Shown in pieces: positions 1 through 7,765 of a stretch of DNA of 47,035 nt. The stretch lies in the NCBI GenBank assembly GCA_900315895.1, contig ONAY01000020.1, positions 1 to 47,035 on the forward strand. Direction: 5' to 3'. A program made the translations under genes and the position numbers. The notes under the pieces are model-generated. The model was given only the letters and a program-made list of their open reading frames with translations. It had not been told where the DNA came from and did no database searches. Positions within the stretch are counted from its first letter, which is position 1. Each line of letters starts with the position of its first letter. This stretch comes from an uncultured Eubacteriales bacterium. Its GTDB lineage: Bacteria > Bacillota > Clostridia > Peptostreptococcales > Anaerovoracaceae.

Positions 1-140
1 AAATCAAGTTCATGTGTTCTGAAGACATAGTCCGACACATAATTACAGGCCTCGGAATAGGTACGCATGGTATCCATAAGAAGTTCAGTCTCAGAAGGAC
101 TTGGCAGTATTTTCAGTTTTGCGGTAAGAGTCTGTTCCAT
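1..140 (-). CDS. tnpB: TnpB (IS200/IS605 family) 5' fragment
   Basis: Partial gene running off the left edge; the 46 visible codons begin at an ATG at 140. The start MEQTLTAKLKILPSPSETEL, followed by LLMDTMRTYSEACNYVSDYV, matches the N-terminal region of IS605 OrfB/TnpB proteins, RNA-guided nucleases of IS200/IS605-type elements. The rest of the protein (RuvC domain, zinc finger) lies outside the window. No Shine-Dalgarno sequence is seen. A TATAAT lies only 6 bases upstream of the ATG, so the transcript may be nearly leaderless. The assignment rests on recognised N-terminal sequence only. The 3' end of a similar gene sits at the right edge. Confidence 0.8.
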   Translation of the reverse strand, partial: MEQTLTAKLKILPSPSETELLMDTMRTYSEACNYVSDYVFRTHELD

Positions 141-146
141 ATATTG

Positions 147-185
147 ATTATACCACAGAACTGCAGAAAAAGGAACGTATGTTCG
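147..185 (-). promoter_or_regulatory. tnpB promoter with LexA-type box
   Basis: On the minus strand a TATAAT (152..147) precedes the tnpB ATG. About 20 bases further upstream, at 184..173, is the 12-base palindrome GAACATACGTTC. With its 5' flanking C it fits the Gram-positive LexA/DinR consensus CGAACRNRYGTTC. The box overlaps where the -35 element would lie (175..170, TTCCTT, a weak match). A repressor bound there would block RNA polymerase. Promoter and box are seen in the sequence; SOS control is inferred. Confidence 0.6.
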
Positions 186-250
186 CACAAAAACAAATAT
201 AGAACAATCTAAGAAAGAGAAGAAGGGAGAAGAGATGCGGGCCGATAGGG

Positions 251-285
251 ACGCTCATCCCGCCACCTTAAGAGGTGGGGGTTTC
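251..285 (-). mobile_element. IS200/IS605-type end hairpin
   Basis: An imperfect palindrome with stem CCACCT (263-268), loop TAAG and AGGTGG (273-278) is flanked by C- and G-runs. On the minus strand it ends in GGTGGCGGGATGAGCGT. The right-end structure beside tnpB at 46888-46930 ends in AAGTGGTGGGAGCGT, so the two look like related element ends. It lies about 110 bases upstream of the tnpB start. It may be the left end of that element or a remnant of a second copy. The interval 141-358 holds this and the tnpB promoter, and nothing else was recognised. Confidence 0.45.
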
Positions 286-358
286 CGCGTCAAGATTTTT
301 TGATGAAGGCTTTAGAGAAAAAGCTTTAACGATAAACTAAAGTATCACCCATCTGCCA

Positions 359-586
359 TTACGCTTGCCGTTCTCGCGTCGTATTAGGTATTGCCGCTTC
401 ATCCAAAGTGCAGTTTTTGCACTTTGAATTATCTTCTGTTGCACTTTGGGGTTCTGCATAATCTACATGCATATACCTGTTCCTCAACTCATTTTTTGCG
501 CCGAGGATAAGATTTTCCAAGAATGCAATCAGATACCTATCAGTTGCTGTAATGCCTTCGTTGAACTCATTATACCGCAGGATCAT
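359..586 (-). CDS. Small hypothetical protein (75 aa)
   Basis: The ATG at 586 overlaps the TGA of the preceding zinc-ribbon gene by four bases (ATGA), which fits translational coupling. The N-terminal half is helix-like (RYLIAFLENLILGAKNELRN). The C-terminal half has a CKNC pair and is polar. No family was recognised. It sits between an IS end and a normal gene, so it could be a decayed remnant rather than a working protein. The only support is the overlap and an uninterrupted frame. Confidence 0.3.
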   Translation of the reverse strand: MILRYNEFNEGITATDRYLIAFLENLILGAKNELRNRYMHVDYAEPQSATEDNSKCKNCTLDEAAIPNTTRERQA

Positions 587-1212
587 TCCATCAATTCAAT
601 GAAGGGCGCCATAATGGTGGGAGTCGCCAACTCAGTCCCTCCGTCTATCTCAACCGTTCCGGGGTCATTGAGCTCACCCCAAACCATGATCCGGTCTCCC
701 TTTGAGAAGCCTTCTTCACCTTTCTTCGAAACGTAGGCCACCATGACCAGATCGTTGTCAACATCATCGGTAATGTCAACCAGATAACCCGCAAAAGATC
801 TGCCCAATAGGTTCTCCTGGACCACATATTCTATCTCACCCTCGATGACCACCTTTGCGCCTCTAAGGGCTTCCTGCTCACTCATGATCTCTTCATAAGA
901 GTACTCCTGGCAGACGGCCTTGTACTCATCTTCTGATAGATCCGTGGTGTTGAACACATCCATATTCCATACAGACCGGAACACGATGAATCCGATGACC
1001 GCTATGACCAGACCAACGATCAATGCTGAGATCAGACAACCTATCAGGCAGCCCCTCTTCTTCTTGGGCTGCGCTGCGTAAGTCTGGGGCGCATCAGGAT
1101 CGTGACGAACTTCAGAATGTTGGGCACCGGACGCATTGTACAGCTTGGTTCCGCAAAACTCACAGTACCTGCTGCCGTCTTCGATTTTCTCTCCACAGTT
1201 TGGGCAATACAT
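583..1212 (-). CDS. Zinc-ribbon membrane protein with OB-like C-terminal domain
   Basis: 209 residues from the ATG at 1212, which has AAGGAG eight bases upstream; an upstream TTG in frame lacks this support. The N-terminus MYCPNCGEKIEDGSRYCEFC is a classic double-CxxC zinc ribbon. A single hydrophobic segment (GCLIGCLISALIVGLVIAVI) starts at about residue 55. After it comes a domain of about 130 residues with beta-strand character (VVIEGEIEYVVQ, GDRIMVWGEL) that resembles an OB fold. The likely topology is a cytoplasmic ribbon with an external domain. It is the gene after cobO on the same strand. The function is unknown; similar zinc-ribbon/transmembrane proteins are common in Clostridia. Confidence 0.75.
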   Translation of the reverse strand: MYCPNCGEKIEDGSRYCEFCGTKLYNASGAQHSEVRHDPDAPQTYAAQPKKKRGCLIGCLISALIVGLVIAVIGFIVFRSVWNMDVFNTTDLSEDEYKAVCQEYSYEEIMSEQEALRGAKVVIEGEIEYVVQENLLGRSFAGYLVDITDDVDNDLVMVAYVSKKGEEGFSKGDRIMVWGELNDPGTVEIDGGTELATPTIMAPFIELME

Positions 1213-1272
1213 GGTTACGCTCCTTAACAATTAATTCTTAGCTCGATCTGTTTGGCCGGTATTTCCAGGCCT

Positions 1273-1827
1273 TCAGCACTCTATTCCCTTTCTGGAAAGC
1301 ACACCCTCGTTGTAGTAGTGCTTCACTTCCTTCACTTCGCTGACCAGGTCGGCCCGGTCGATTACCGCCTTCGGGGCGCTGCGTCCGGTCATGATAAGTT
1401 CCACGTTCTCAGGCTTAATGTCGATGAGCTCCAGCAGGTCTTCCTCCCGGAGAAGACCCATTGCCACGGGGATAGTGATCTCGTCCAGTATCACCATGTC
1501 ATACTTCCCTCCTGCAAGGATCTCCCTTGCCCGCTGGAGGCCCTTACGGGCCGCGGCCAAGTCGCTGTCATTGGGCGCACGCCCGACGATGCAGCCCTCT
1601 TCAGTCCCAAAAAGCTCCACTGTCACCTCCGGGAAACGTTCTCTGAGAATGTTCACCTCGCCGTAAACCATCTCCTTGATGAACTGGCCGATGTACACCT
1701 TCAGGCCCGCGCCACAGGCGCGCATGGCAAGGCCCAGCGCAGCAGTGGTCTTGCCCTTGCCGTCACCGGTATATACCTGTACGTAGCCCCTGGTAAAGGG
1801 GGAAATGATGTATTTGGGGGTCGTCAT
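1273..1827 (-). CDS. cobO: Cob(I)yrinic acid a,c-diamide adenosyltransferase
   Basis: 184 residues, the usual size for the CobA/CobO/BtuR family. These enzymes transfer the 5'-deoxyadenosyl group of ATP to cob(I)alamin or its precursors, in the cytoplasm. The modified P-loop GDGKGKTT (residues 21-28) follows YVQVYT, as is typical. Further family signatures are YDMVILDEI (Walker-B-like) and IMTGR near the C-terminus. No other cobalamin gene is present and no cobalamin riboswitch was recognised in the 114 bases upstream, so the gene may serve salvage. It probably shares a transcript with the zinc-ribbon gene downstream. Confidence 0.92.
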   Translation of the reverse strand: MTTPKYIISPFTRGYVQVYTGDGKGKTTAALGLAMRACGAGLKVYIGQFIKEMVYGEVNILRERFPEVTVELFGTEEGCIVGRAPNDSDLAAARKGLQRAREILAGGKYDMVILDEITIPVAMGLLREEDLLELIDIKPENVELIMTGRSAPKAVIDRADLVSEVKEVKHYYNEGVLSRKGIEC

Positions 1828-1941
1828 GAATCAGTCCTCCTGACTATCGAAAATGTTGAGGTTAGATCAATATATGAAGGGGCATTTCAGATGAGCTAAA
1901 TCTGTTTATCGGGCTGCCTGCCTTCTTGCCACGGGTTATGT

Positions 1942-2373
1942 TCACTCAAGCGGATGCAGCTCCAGCCACTCCGGCACCTCATCCACACCCTCAGCATGGA
2001 TGAAAAAGGCCTCTTCATACAAAAGGACGTTCTTACCGTTGTCGGGCACCTTGATGAGCCACTGGTCAGGCTCCAGTCCCTCCGCGGTGCAGTAAAACAC
2101 ATAATGATCGTCGTTTATGAAATAGCTCACCACTTCTCCCGCATAGTCGAATACTTCCCTCTCCGTGTCGCCGGCAAGGGTGTACAACTCCTCATTCTCG
2201 AACTTGACGCCGCCTATGATCACATGCGTCATCTCATCATCGAACTGCGTTTCAGCAGCATTGGACACATCCAATGCGGGGTCCTTGACGATGTGCGGTC
2301 CCCGGCAGGCGGTGAGGGAGAGGAGGAGCAATATGAGGGATAGTGCAAAAAATCTTGATATAGTTCTGTTCAT
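1942..2373 (-). CDS. Putative lipoprotein
   Basis: 143 residues from the ATG at 2373, which has AAGGAG five bases upstream. The signal peptide MNRTISRFFALSLILLLLSL runs into a lipobox ending LTAC, so Cys-22 should be lipidated and the protein anchored outside the membrane. The mature part is small, acidic and beta-rich, with no known domain recognised. It starts 31 bases after the HD hydrolase gene and is probably in the same operon. The frame extends further upstream inside the HD gene, but the signal peptide and ribosome binding site fix the start. Confidence 0.75.
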   Translation of the reverse strand: MNRTISRFFALSLILLLLSLTACRGPHIVKDPALDVSNAAETQFDDEMTHVIIGGVKFENEELYTLAGDTEREVFDYAGEVVSYFINDDHYVFYCTAEGLEPDQWLIKVPDNGKNVLLYEEAFFIHAEGVDEVPEWLELHPLE

Positions 2374-2404
2374 TGGAGCTCCTTGTGGGCTGATTTGATG
2401 ATAG

Positions 2405-2833
2405 CTATCCTTCGAGAATCTTGATTGCCTTTTCATACTTGCGCACACGTTCCAGAGCCTTTTCGTCGACCACGTCGAGCCTGGTGATATCGCTGTTGTG
2501 CCTGAGATCCGCCAACTTGACCGCAGAAGCAATTGGATTCTCTTTGATGCGAGCCACATAATCCAGATAAGGGACCGCATCGTCGTGAGTCATGTACGAC
2601 AAAGCCTCGACGATCCGTTCCGGGAATCCCATGTCCCTAAGGTCATCCAGCGTGTAGTCGGTGTCCTCCACCACGTCATGCAGGAGCGCAACCACAACAG
2701 TGTCCTCCGTATTCATCTGTTCGGCCAGGTGAAAAGGATGGTACACATAAGGCATACCGCTCTTGTCCATCTGATCTTTATGTGCCTCAAAAGATAGCTT
2801 GAGGGCTTGTTTGGTTAAGGGTGTGTAAAGCAT
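2405..2833 (-). CDS. HD-domain hydrolase, SpoT/MESH1-like
   Basis: 142 residues. Motifs HPFHLAEQM and LLHDVVEDTDYTLDDL, followed later by KLADLRHNSD, match the metal-binding His/HD/ED pattern of RelA/SpoT-type HD domains. Such stand-alone proteins hydrolyse (p)ppGpp or related nucleotides, but no synthetase domain is present and the substrate is inferred. The ATG lies one base after the TAA of the upstream 372-residue gene and has no Shine-Dalgarno sequence. Translation therefore probably depends on the preceding gene. A TATAAT overlapping that junction is too close to serve this ATG. Confidence 0.82.
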   Translation of the reverse strand: MLYTPLTKQALKLSFEAHKDQMDKSGMPYVYHPFHLAEQMNTEDTVVVALLHDVVEDTDYTLDDLRDMGFPERIVEALSYMTHDDAVPYLDYVARIKENPIASAVKLADLRHNSDITRLDVVDEKALERVRKYEKAIKILEG

Positions 2834-2834
2834 A

Positions 2835-3953
2835 TTATACCAGCTTATCTTTATCTCTTATCAATGAATCAATTGCCTTTTCGAGTTCTCTTATTTCTTT
2901 GCCAAGCCTGTCGTTATTCAACATAACCGGATCATTCCAGTTTTCCACCGTAAGGAATCCATTTATTACCGCGTCTTCTTTGAACTTGATTTCCTTGGAT
3001 TCGAACTTTACAGTTAGGTGTTTATCCTGGTGATCAGTGATAATACCTTCCCCTCTTAGTTTGTGGTGGACTGTTTTTCCGATAAGATTTGGTGTGGGTT
3101 TAATCTGCTTTTGGAGATTCTCTATTTCCTCAGTTTTTTGCTGGATCTCCTTGTCAATTGCTTCTTCCTGCTCTCTTCTCCTGGCTATTCTGATCCTTTC
3201 TTTTGTTGATACTCCTAATGTGGGACACTCTCTGTAGAATGACATATCGTGAGAGCAGTAAATTATGTCAAATGTCAGAAGATGATTATTATCATCAAAT
3301 CCAACGGCTTCCCTGTCTACTCGTTCTTTATTTAGCCTCAGTACCTCTGGATAATCATCTAACGCATTCCTTAATTCATCGCACATTTTATAGTACTTCT
3401 CGAGTGAGAAAATATCACCGGCACCAAAGTCATCGGCAAATTCAACACAATCAGCCCACTCTCTGGCTTGGGTGGCTTTGAAAAGATAGTTGTCTTCCGG
3501 TCTCCAAAGATTCAGGTAGAAAATAACTGCATTTCTTGGCTGATGAGCTTTCCAAGAGCCATTCTGCTTTTCATCAATTCTTTTATTAACAGTTTCCATA
3601 AAAGAACTGACTCGCTCACCTCTATCCTCTAAGTCTCCATTATCATCCTGGAAAAGTTTTCTGAATTCTTCGCGAAGGAACTCTCCCTCACCTTCCACTT
3701 TTGCAAGATTGATAAGCCCTGTTACCGGTTGGACGCTAGCATTGTTCACCAGATTCGTCTTGGCCAATCCCGCCATAGACTTTTGCAGCATGGAAGCAAA
3801 ATCCTTTGCTTCTATGTCCCAGTGACGTTTAAATGAACTGATGACTCGCCATTTATAGCCCTCGTCATGTCCCCCTTCAGCTTCGGGACGATTTAGAAGA
3901 TCAAAATTAGCGACGTATTGTTCAATTATCTTATCGAGGTTCTTTTTGTTCAT
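2835..3953 (-). CDS. McrB N-terminal-like protein with coiled coil and Tudor-like C-terminus
   Basis: 372 residues. The ATG at 3953 has AGGAG nine bases upstream and follows the mcrC remnant by 15 bases. Residues about 1-220 (NFDLLN, DEGYKWRVISSFKRHWDIEA, DFASMLQKSMAGLAKTNLVN, NAVIFYLNLWRPEDNYLFK) resemble the region in front of the AAA+ GTPase in some McrB-type proteins. There is no Walker motif, so the motor domain is absent. Residues about 260-285 are charged and helical (REQEEAIDKEIQQKTEEIEN). A compact beta segment, GKTVHHKLRGEGIITD, follows, like the small Tudor/CarD-like folds that bind protein or nucleic acid. A second helix ends the protein. It is likely an accessory subunit of a McrBC-type restriction system whose other genes are broken. 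The similarity is by eye. Confidence 0.5.
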   Translation of the reverse strand: MNKKNLDKIIEQYVANFDLLNRPEAEGGHDEGYKWRVISSFKRHWDIEAKDFASMLQKSMAGLAKTNLVNNASVQPVTGLINLAKVEGEGEFLREEFRKLFQDDNGDLEDRGERVSSFMETVNKRIDEKQNGSWKAHQPRNAVIFYLNLWRPEDNYLFKATQAREWADCVEFADDFGAGDIFSLEKYYKMCDELRNALDDYPEVLRLNKERVDREAVGFDDNNHLLTFDIIYCSHDMSFYRECPTLGVSTKERIRIARRREQEEAIDKEIQQKTEEIENLQKQIKPTPNLIGKTVHHKLRGEGIITDHQDKHLTVKFESKEIKFKEDAVINGFLTVENWNDPVMLNNDRLGKEIRELEKAIDSLIRDKDKLV

Positions 3954-3968
3954 GTCCTAAAACTCCTA

Positions 3969-4202
3969 TTACTCTAGCTCGCCACTGACTATCGTATCTA
4001 ATTCCTTCGCTATACTGCCAAAGTCTTGGTTCAGATCTAACGTTCTCACCCAAATTGTATTTCCGCCCAGTTTGTACCTATTGTCTGGCTGAATTGGCTC
4101 GTCAGTTCTTGCATACAAAAGCATTCCAGATACATTATTTGGGTTTAACCCTTCTTTTGCCGTTTTGTTTTTTACATATGTGAAAATTTGATATAGATTA
4201 CT
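3969..4202 (-). pseudogene. mcrC: McrC C-terminal remnant
   Basis: A frame of 77 codons ending in TAA at 3971..3969. Its product reads SNLYQIFTYVKNKTAKEGL, then VSGMLLYARTDEPIQPD, then TIWVRTLDLNQDFGSIAKEL. This is the conserved C-terminus of McrC, the endonuclease partner of McrB in modification-dependent restriction. Everything N-terminal to it, including the PD-(D/E)XK core, is missing: upstream the sequence passes into a truncated CRISPR repeat, a spacer and the array. The remnant cannot be functional. It shows that an McrBC operon once stood here and was cut by a deletion or recombination ending in the array. Confidence 0.8.
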
Positions 4203-4209
4203 CTCAAAC
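4199..4209. repeat. Truncated terminal CRISPR repeat at mcrC junction
   Basis: Eleven bases (TACTCTCAAAC, plus strand) are identical to the end of the array repeat. They lie exactly 30 bases, one spacer length, before the first complete repeat at 4240. The remaining 25 bases of this repeat are replaced by mcrC sequence. It is the leader-distal, oldest repeat. Confidence 0.75.
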
Positions 4210-4239
4210 TTTTTCAGCGTGTTTCGGCGGTCTGGCGCA

Positions 4240-6719
4240 GTTTGATCATCCTATGAAATTACACTACTCTCAAACAGTTTGCTAATATTGGTGAAGTTCC
4301 TGTTCGTTTGATCATCCTATGAAATTACACTACTCTCAAACATTTTAGTAGACACAAGAGAAAAGCCGAAAGTTTGATCATCCTATGAAATTACACTACT
4401 CTCAAACTATACATGGGGTGTTCACTTTGGGATGCAGGTTTGATCATACTATGAAATTACACTACTCTCAAACCATCCTCTCTGCGATGCCGACCAGCCC
4501 CAGGTTTGATCATCCTATGAAATTACACTACTCTCAAACATTATGATTATATTCCCTGTGGCACTTGCCGTTTGATCATCCTATGAAATTACACTACTCT
4601 CAAACCAAAGGCTGGCAAGCTCGCTACTCCGTCCAGTTTGATCATCCTATGAAATTACACTACTCTCAAACCGCTTTCCTGTTTTTTCATCATAACCAAT
4701 GGTTTGATCATCCTATGAAATTACACTACTCTCAAACATATACCATTCGGTAGTTGGCTCGGTCTGCGTTTGATCATCCTATGAAATTACACTACTCTCA
4801 AACCCCATCGTGGTGTGCTGCGCTCTTTTCTGGGTTTGATCATCCTATGAAATTACACTACTCTCAAACATTTCTTCCTTATCTTTGTTCCTCTACTTTT
4901 GTTTGATCATCCTATGAAATTACACCACTCTCAAACTCCTGTTTAGGTTCTTCCTGAGCCTGTGCGGTTTGATCATCCTATGAAATTACACTACTCTCAA
5001 ACGCAAGAGTGCCGGAATGCCTACGCGAAGAAGTTTGATCATCCTATGAAATTACACTACTCTCAAACTTCAAAGCTCATGTTGTTTACACTCATTATGT
5101 TTGATCATCCTATGAAATTACACTACCCTCAAACTGTGGGATTCTGCATTCCGAGATGAACACCGTTTGATCATCCTATGAAATTACACTACTCTCAAAC
5201 TGGAGGACCTTGCTAAAATTGATAGCAGATGTTTGATCATCCTATGAAATTACACTACTCTCAAACTCTTGAGAAGGCTGGCGTAAGCGAGAAGCTGTTT
5301 GATCATCCTATGAAATTACACTACTCTCAAACCCCTCTCTTATTATATGATCCATGGGTGGGTGTTTGATCATCCTATGAAATTACACTACTCTCAAACT
5401 TCAATTCATCAACTATGAAAGAATATGAGTTTGATCATCCTATGAAATTACACTACTCTCAAACTGTGGGATTTTGCATGCCCATATGCACACCGTTTGA
5501 GCATCCTATGAAATTACACTACTCTCAAACTCCAGATTCTTGATATATACTCCCATATCAGTTTGATCATCCTATGAAATTACACTACTCTCAAACTGAT
5601 GTGACGAGCAGGTGCTTGGGCAGTCCGTTTGATCATCCTATGAAATTACACTACTCTCAAACCCAACTCCTGCATGATCGGGTACAGGTTCTGTTTGATC
5701 ATCCTATGAAATTACACTACTCTCAAACAATGCTGTCTCTTTTGACAACACTATTACGGTTTGATCATCCTATGAAATTACACTACTCTCAAACATAGCC
5801 TGATAGCCTCTTGAATGTTGACGGGTTTGATCATCCTATGAAATTACACTACTCTCAAACGTCTCGGCATAGAACTTCTCCATGGTTTGAGTTTGATCAT
5901 CCTATGAAATTACACTACTCTCAAACGGCGAAAGCATCGGATTAGAAAGAAATACAGTTTGATCATCCTATGAAATTACACTACTCTCAAACCTACATAT
6001 GCTCGTAATGATGAAACCATAAGTTTGATCATCCTATGAAATTACACTACTCTCAAACAGGTCCGGCTTCACCTATGCCGATAAGGTTGTTTGATCATCC
6101 TATGAAATTACACTACTCTCAAACTCAGCTCTGGGTCGTTTAATATGTCCACGAGTTTGATCATCCTATGAAATTACACTACTCTCAAACCAGGCAAGAT
6201 GCAATGCCACTACAGACTCGGTTTGATCATCCTATGAAATTACACTACTCTCAAACATTTCGATGTCCTTCTTACTACATAGTTGCGTTTGATCATCCTA
6301 TGAAATTACACTACTCTCAAACACTAACTATGATGATACCATCTGGGACGGAGTTTGATCATCCTATGAAATTACACTACTCTCAAACCGATAACATCCA
6401 ATGTGTATATGTATGACTGTTTGATCATCCTATGAAATTACACTACTCTCAAACATGACCAAGCAGTGTCCCAATATTGTTCAGGTTTGATCATCCTATG
6501 AAATTACACTACTCTCAAACAATGTCAATTACATTTAAAGGCTTTGACCAGTTTGATCATCCTATGAAATTACACTACTCTCAAACTGAAGTCCTATGAT
6601 AAAAGTGCCATACAATAGTTTGATCATCCTATGAAATTACACTACTCTCAAACTTACCTACAACGGCGGCATTATAACGGTATGTTTGATCATCCTATGA
6701 AATTACACTACTCTCAAAC
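4240..6719 (-). CRISPR. Type II-A CRISPR array, 38 repeats
   Basis: I count 38 full repeats of 36 bases starting at 4240 and ending at 6719. They are separated by 37 spacers, mostly 30 bases (29-31), and one more spacer (4210-4239) lies beyond the first repeat. In the crRNA direction (minus strand) the repeat begins GTTTGAGAGTAGTG and ends GGATGATCAAAC, the usual type II-A form. Four repeats carry single changes (starting 4438, 4901, 5099, 5495), all in the leader-distal half; the newest 18 are identical. Spacers at 4408, 5135 and 5465 appear to target one gene (see findings). Because 66 is divisible by 3, the array makes false repetitive reading frames. Confidence 0.98.
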
Positions 6720-6782
6720 CTCAAATTTGAAAAATGTACTGCGATACATGGCATCTCATAGGATTTGCTAACCTTTATCACT
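6720..6782 (-). promoter_or_regulatory. CRISPR leader
   Basis: 63 bases between the csn2 stop and the first-transcribed repeat. On the minus strand the leader ends CAAATTTGAG directly against the repeat GTTTGAGAG. ATTTGAG at this junction is the known type II-A leader-anchoring sequence recognised by Cas1-Cas2 during spacer integration. This fixes the array polarity: new spacers enter at 6719 and the oldest lie near 4240. No convincing promoter was seen in the leader; it may lie inside csn2 or the array may be read from the cas operon. Confidence 0.85.
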
Positions 6783-7448
6783 TTATATTACGCACAGATC
6801 AGCGTCAATTATAACTCTTTTGGTTTCCATGATGTACTTTCTTTCCAGGCTTTCTAGAAATAAGGTCCTTAGTCCCTTCATAGATAAAGTCTGTATAAAC
6901 GCTAACATTTCATCATCATTGAAATAACTACGGAAATTTATAAAACAATATAGCTTTTCCCCATCATAGCGATTGATCAACTCCATGTAATCTATTATTG
7001 CTTCCAATGGGGTTTCATAATCCACAGATATCCTTGTCCCAATAGCACGGACTATCGAATCAAATGAGAGTTTAGTGTAATCAAGGAACACACCCTGCTC
7101 CTCCCCTAAACCATCTAGATACTGTTCTATTTGTGCCAGTAATTCCTGTCCTTTGACATAGAACTGCTCACTTATGGCAGTTGATTCCATGTTCGAATAG
7201 ATTCTGTTAAGCAATGCTTTGCTATTGATATCAAAGGGGCATATATCATCAAACAATTCTACATGCTTTCTAAGCGTAACAGGTTTATCATTAATTGATA
7301 ATATTAAACTGCCATTTTCCCCTTCCAGTTGATGTTTAAAATCCTCTACAGTCTCCCTAAAGAGCTTTTGATTTTCAATTACGAATTCAATTGCATCTCC
7401 TTCTTTTATGACCAGGGGTTCACTTAAGAAGCTGTGTAATAATTTCAA
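6783..7448 (-). CDS. csn2: Csn2, type II-A adaptation protein
   Basis: 221 residues, the common short Csn2 size. Csn2 forms a ring that binds DNA ends and joins Cas1-Cas2-Cas9 in spacer acquisition. The start MKLLHSFLSEPLVIKEGDAI and the position between cas2 and the leader support the call. The start codon is TTG overlapping the cas2 TGA (TTGA), so translation is probably coupled. It is the last gene of the cas operon, 63 bases from the array. Confidence 0.93.
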   Translation of the reverse strand: MKLLHSFLSEPLVIKEGDAIEFVIENQKLFRETVEDFKHQLEGENGSLILSINDKPVTLRKHVELFDDICPFDINSKALLNRIYSNMESTAISEQFYVKGQELLAQIEQYLDGLGEEQGVFLDYTKLSFDSIVRAIGTRISVDYETPLEAIIDYMELINRYDGEKLYCFINFRSYFNDDEMLAFIQTLSMKGLRTLFLESLERKYIMETKRVIIDADLCVI

Positions 7449-7765
7449 AGCACTACCATCCTTTCATCCGTGTCCAACACATCACCATGTCTTGTTCCCA
7501 CGATGAAATCAATACCAGCAAATTGTTTCTCTGTTATAGTTAATGCTTGTACCAACCCCTCAGGCGGCTTATTCTTGCGAACTATATCTAAAACCATATC
7601 CTTTGCAGTAGAGTTTAGAACTATTTTCGAATATACAGACTCCTGCATCATGACAAAGCCTGTCTTGATTAGCATCTTTCTGAATTTGCGATACTCCCTT
7701 TTGTCATTCGCAGTATCTGTTGGTAGATCAAAGAAAACTAATACCCTCATAAATCTGTAACTCAT
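7445..7765 (-). CDS. cas2: Cas2, adaptation nuclease-fold subunit
   Basis: 106 residues, normal length. The first strand MRVLVFFDLPTDTANDKREY carries the conserved Asp of the ferredoxin-like fold. Cas2 dimers bridge two Cas1 dimers to integrate spacers. It overlaps cas1 by four bases upstream and csn2 by four downstream. The ATG sits behind GGAGAT inside the end of cas1. Confidence 0.95.
   Translation of the reverse strand: MSYRFMRVLVFFDLPTDTANDKREYRKFRKMLIKTGFVMMQESVYSKIVLNSTAKDMVLDIVRKNKPPEGLVQALTITEKQFAGIDFIVGTRHGDVLDTDERMVVL

Noticed and set aside
12-212. A 66-codon plus-strand frame at the left edge
   Set aside because: It lies antisense to the recognisable TnpB N-terminus and its promoter.
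1828-1941. Possible cobalamin riboswitch upstream of cobO
   Set aside because: The gap is too short and shows no B12-box or characteristic stems.
4565-6416. Plus-strand frames inside the array encoding repeated FDHPMKLHYSQT peptides
   Set aside because: They arise because repeat plus spacer is 66 bases, a multiple of three. They change with each spacer and have no ribosome binding sites.
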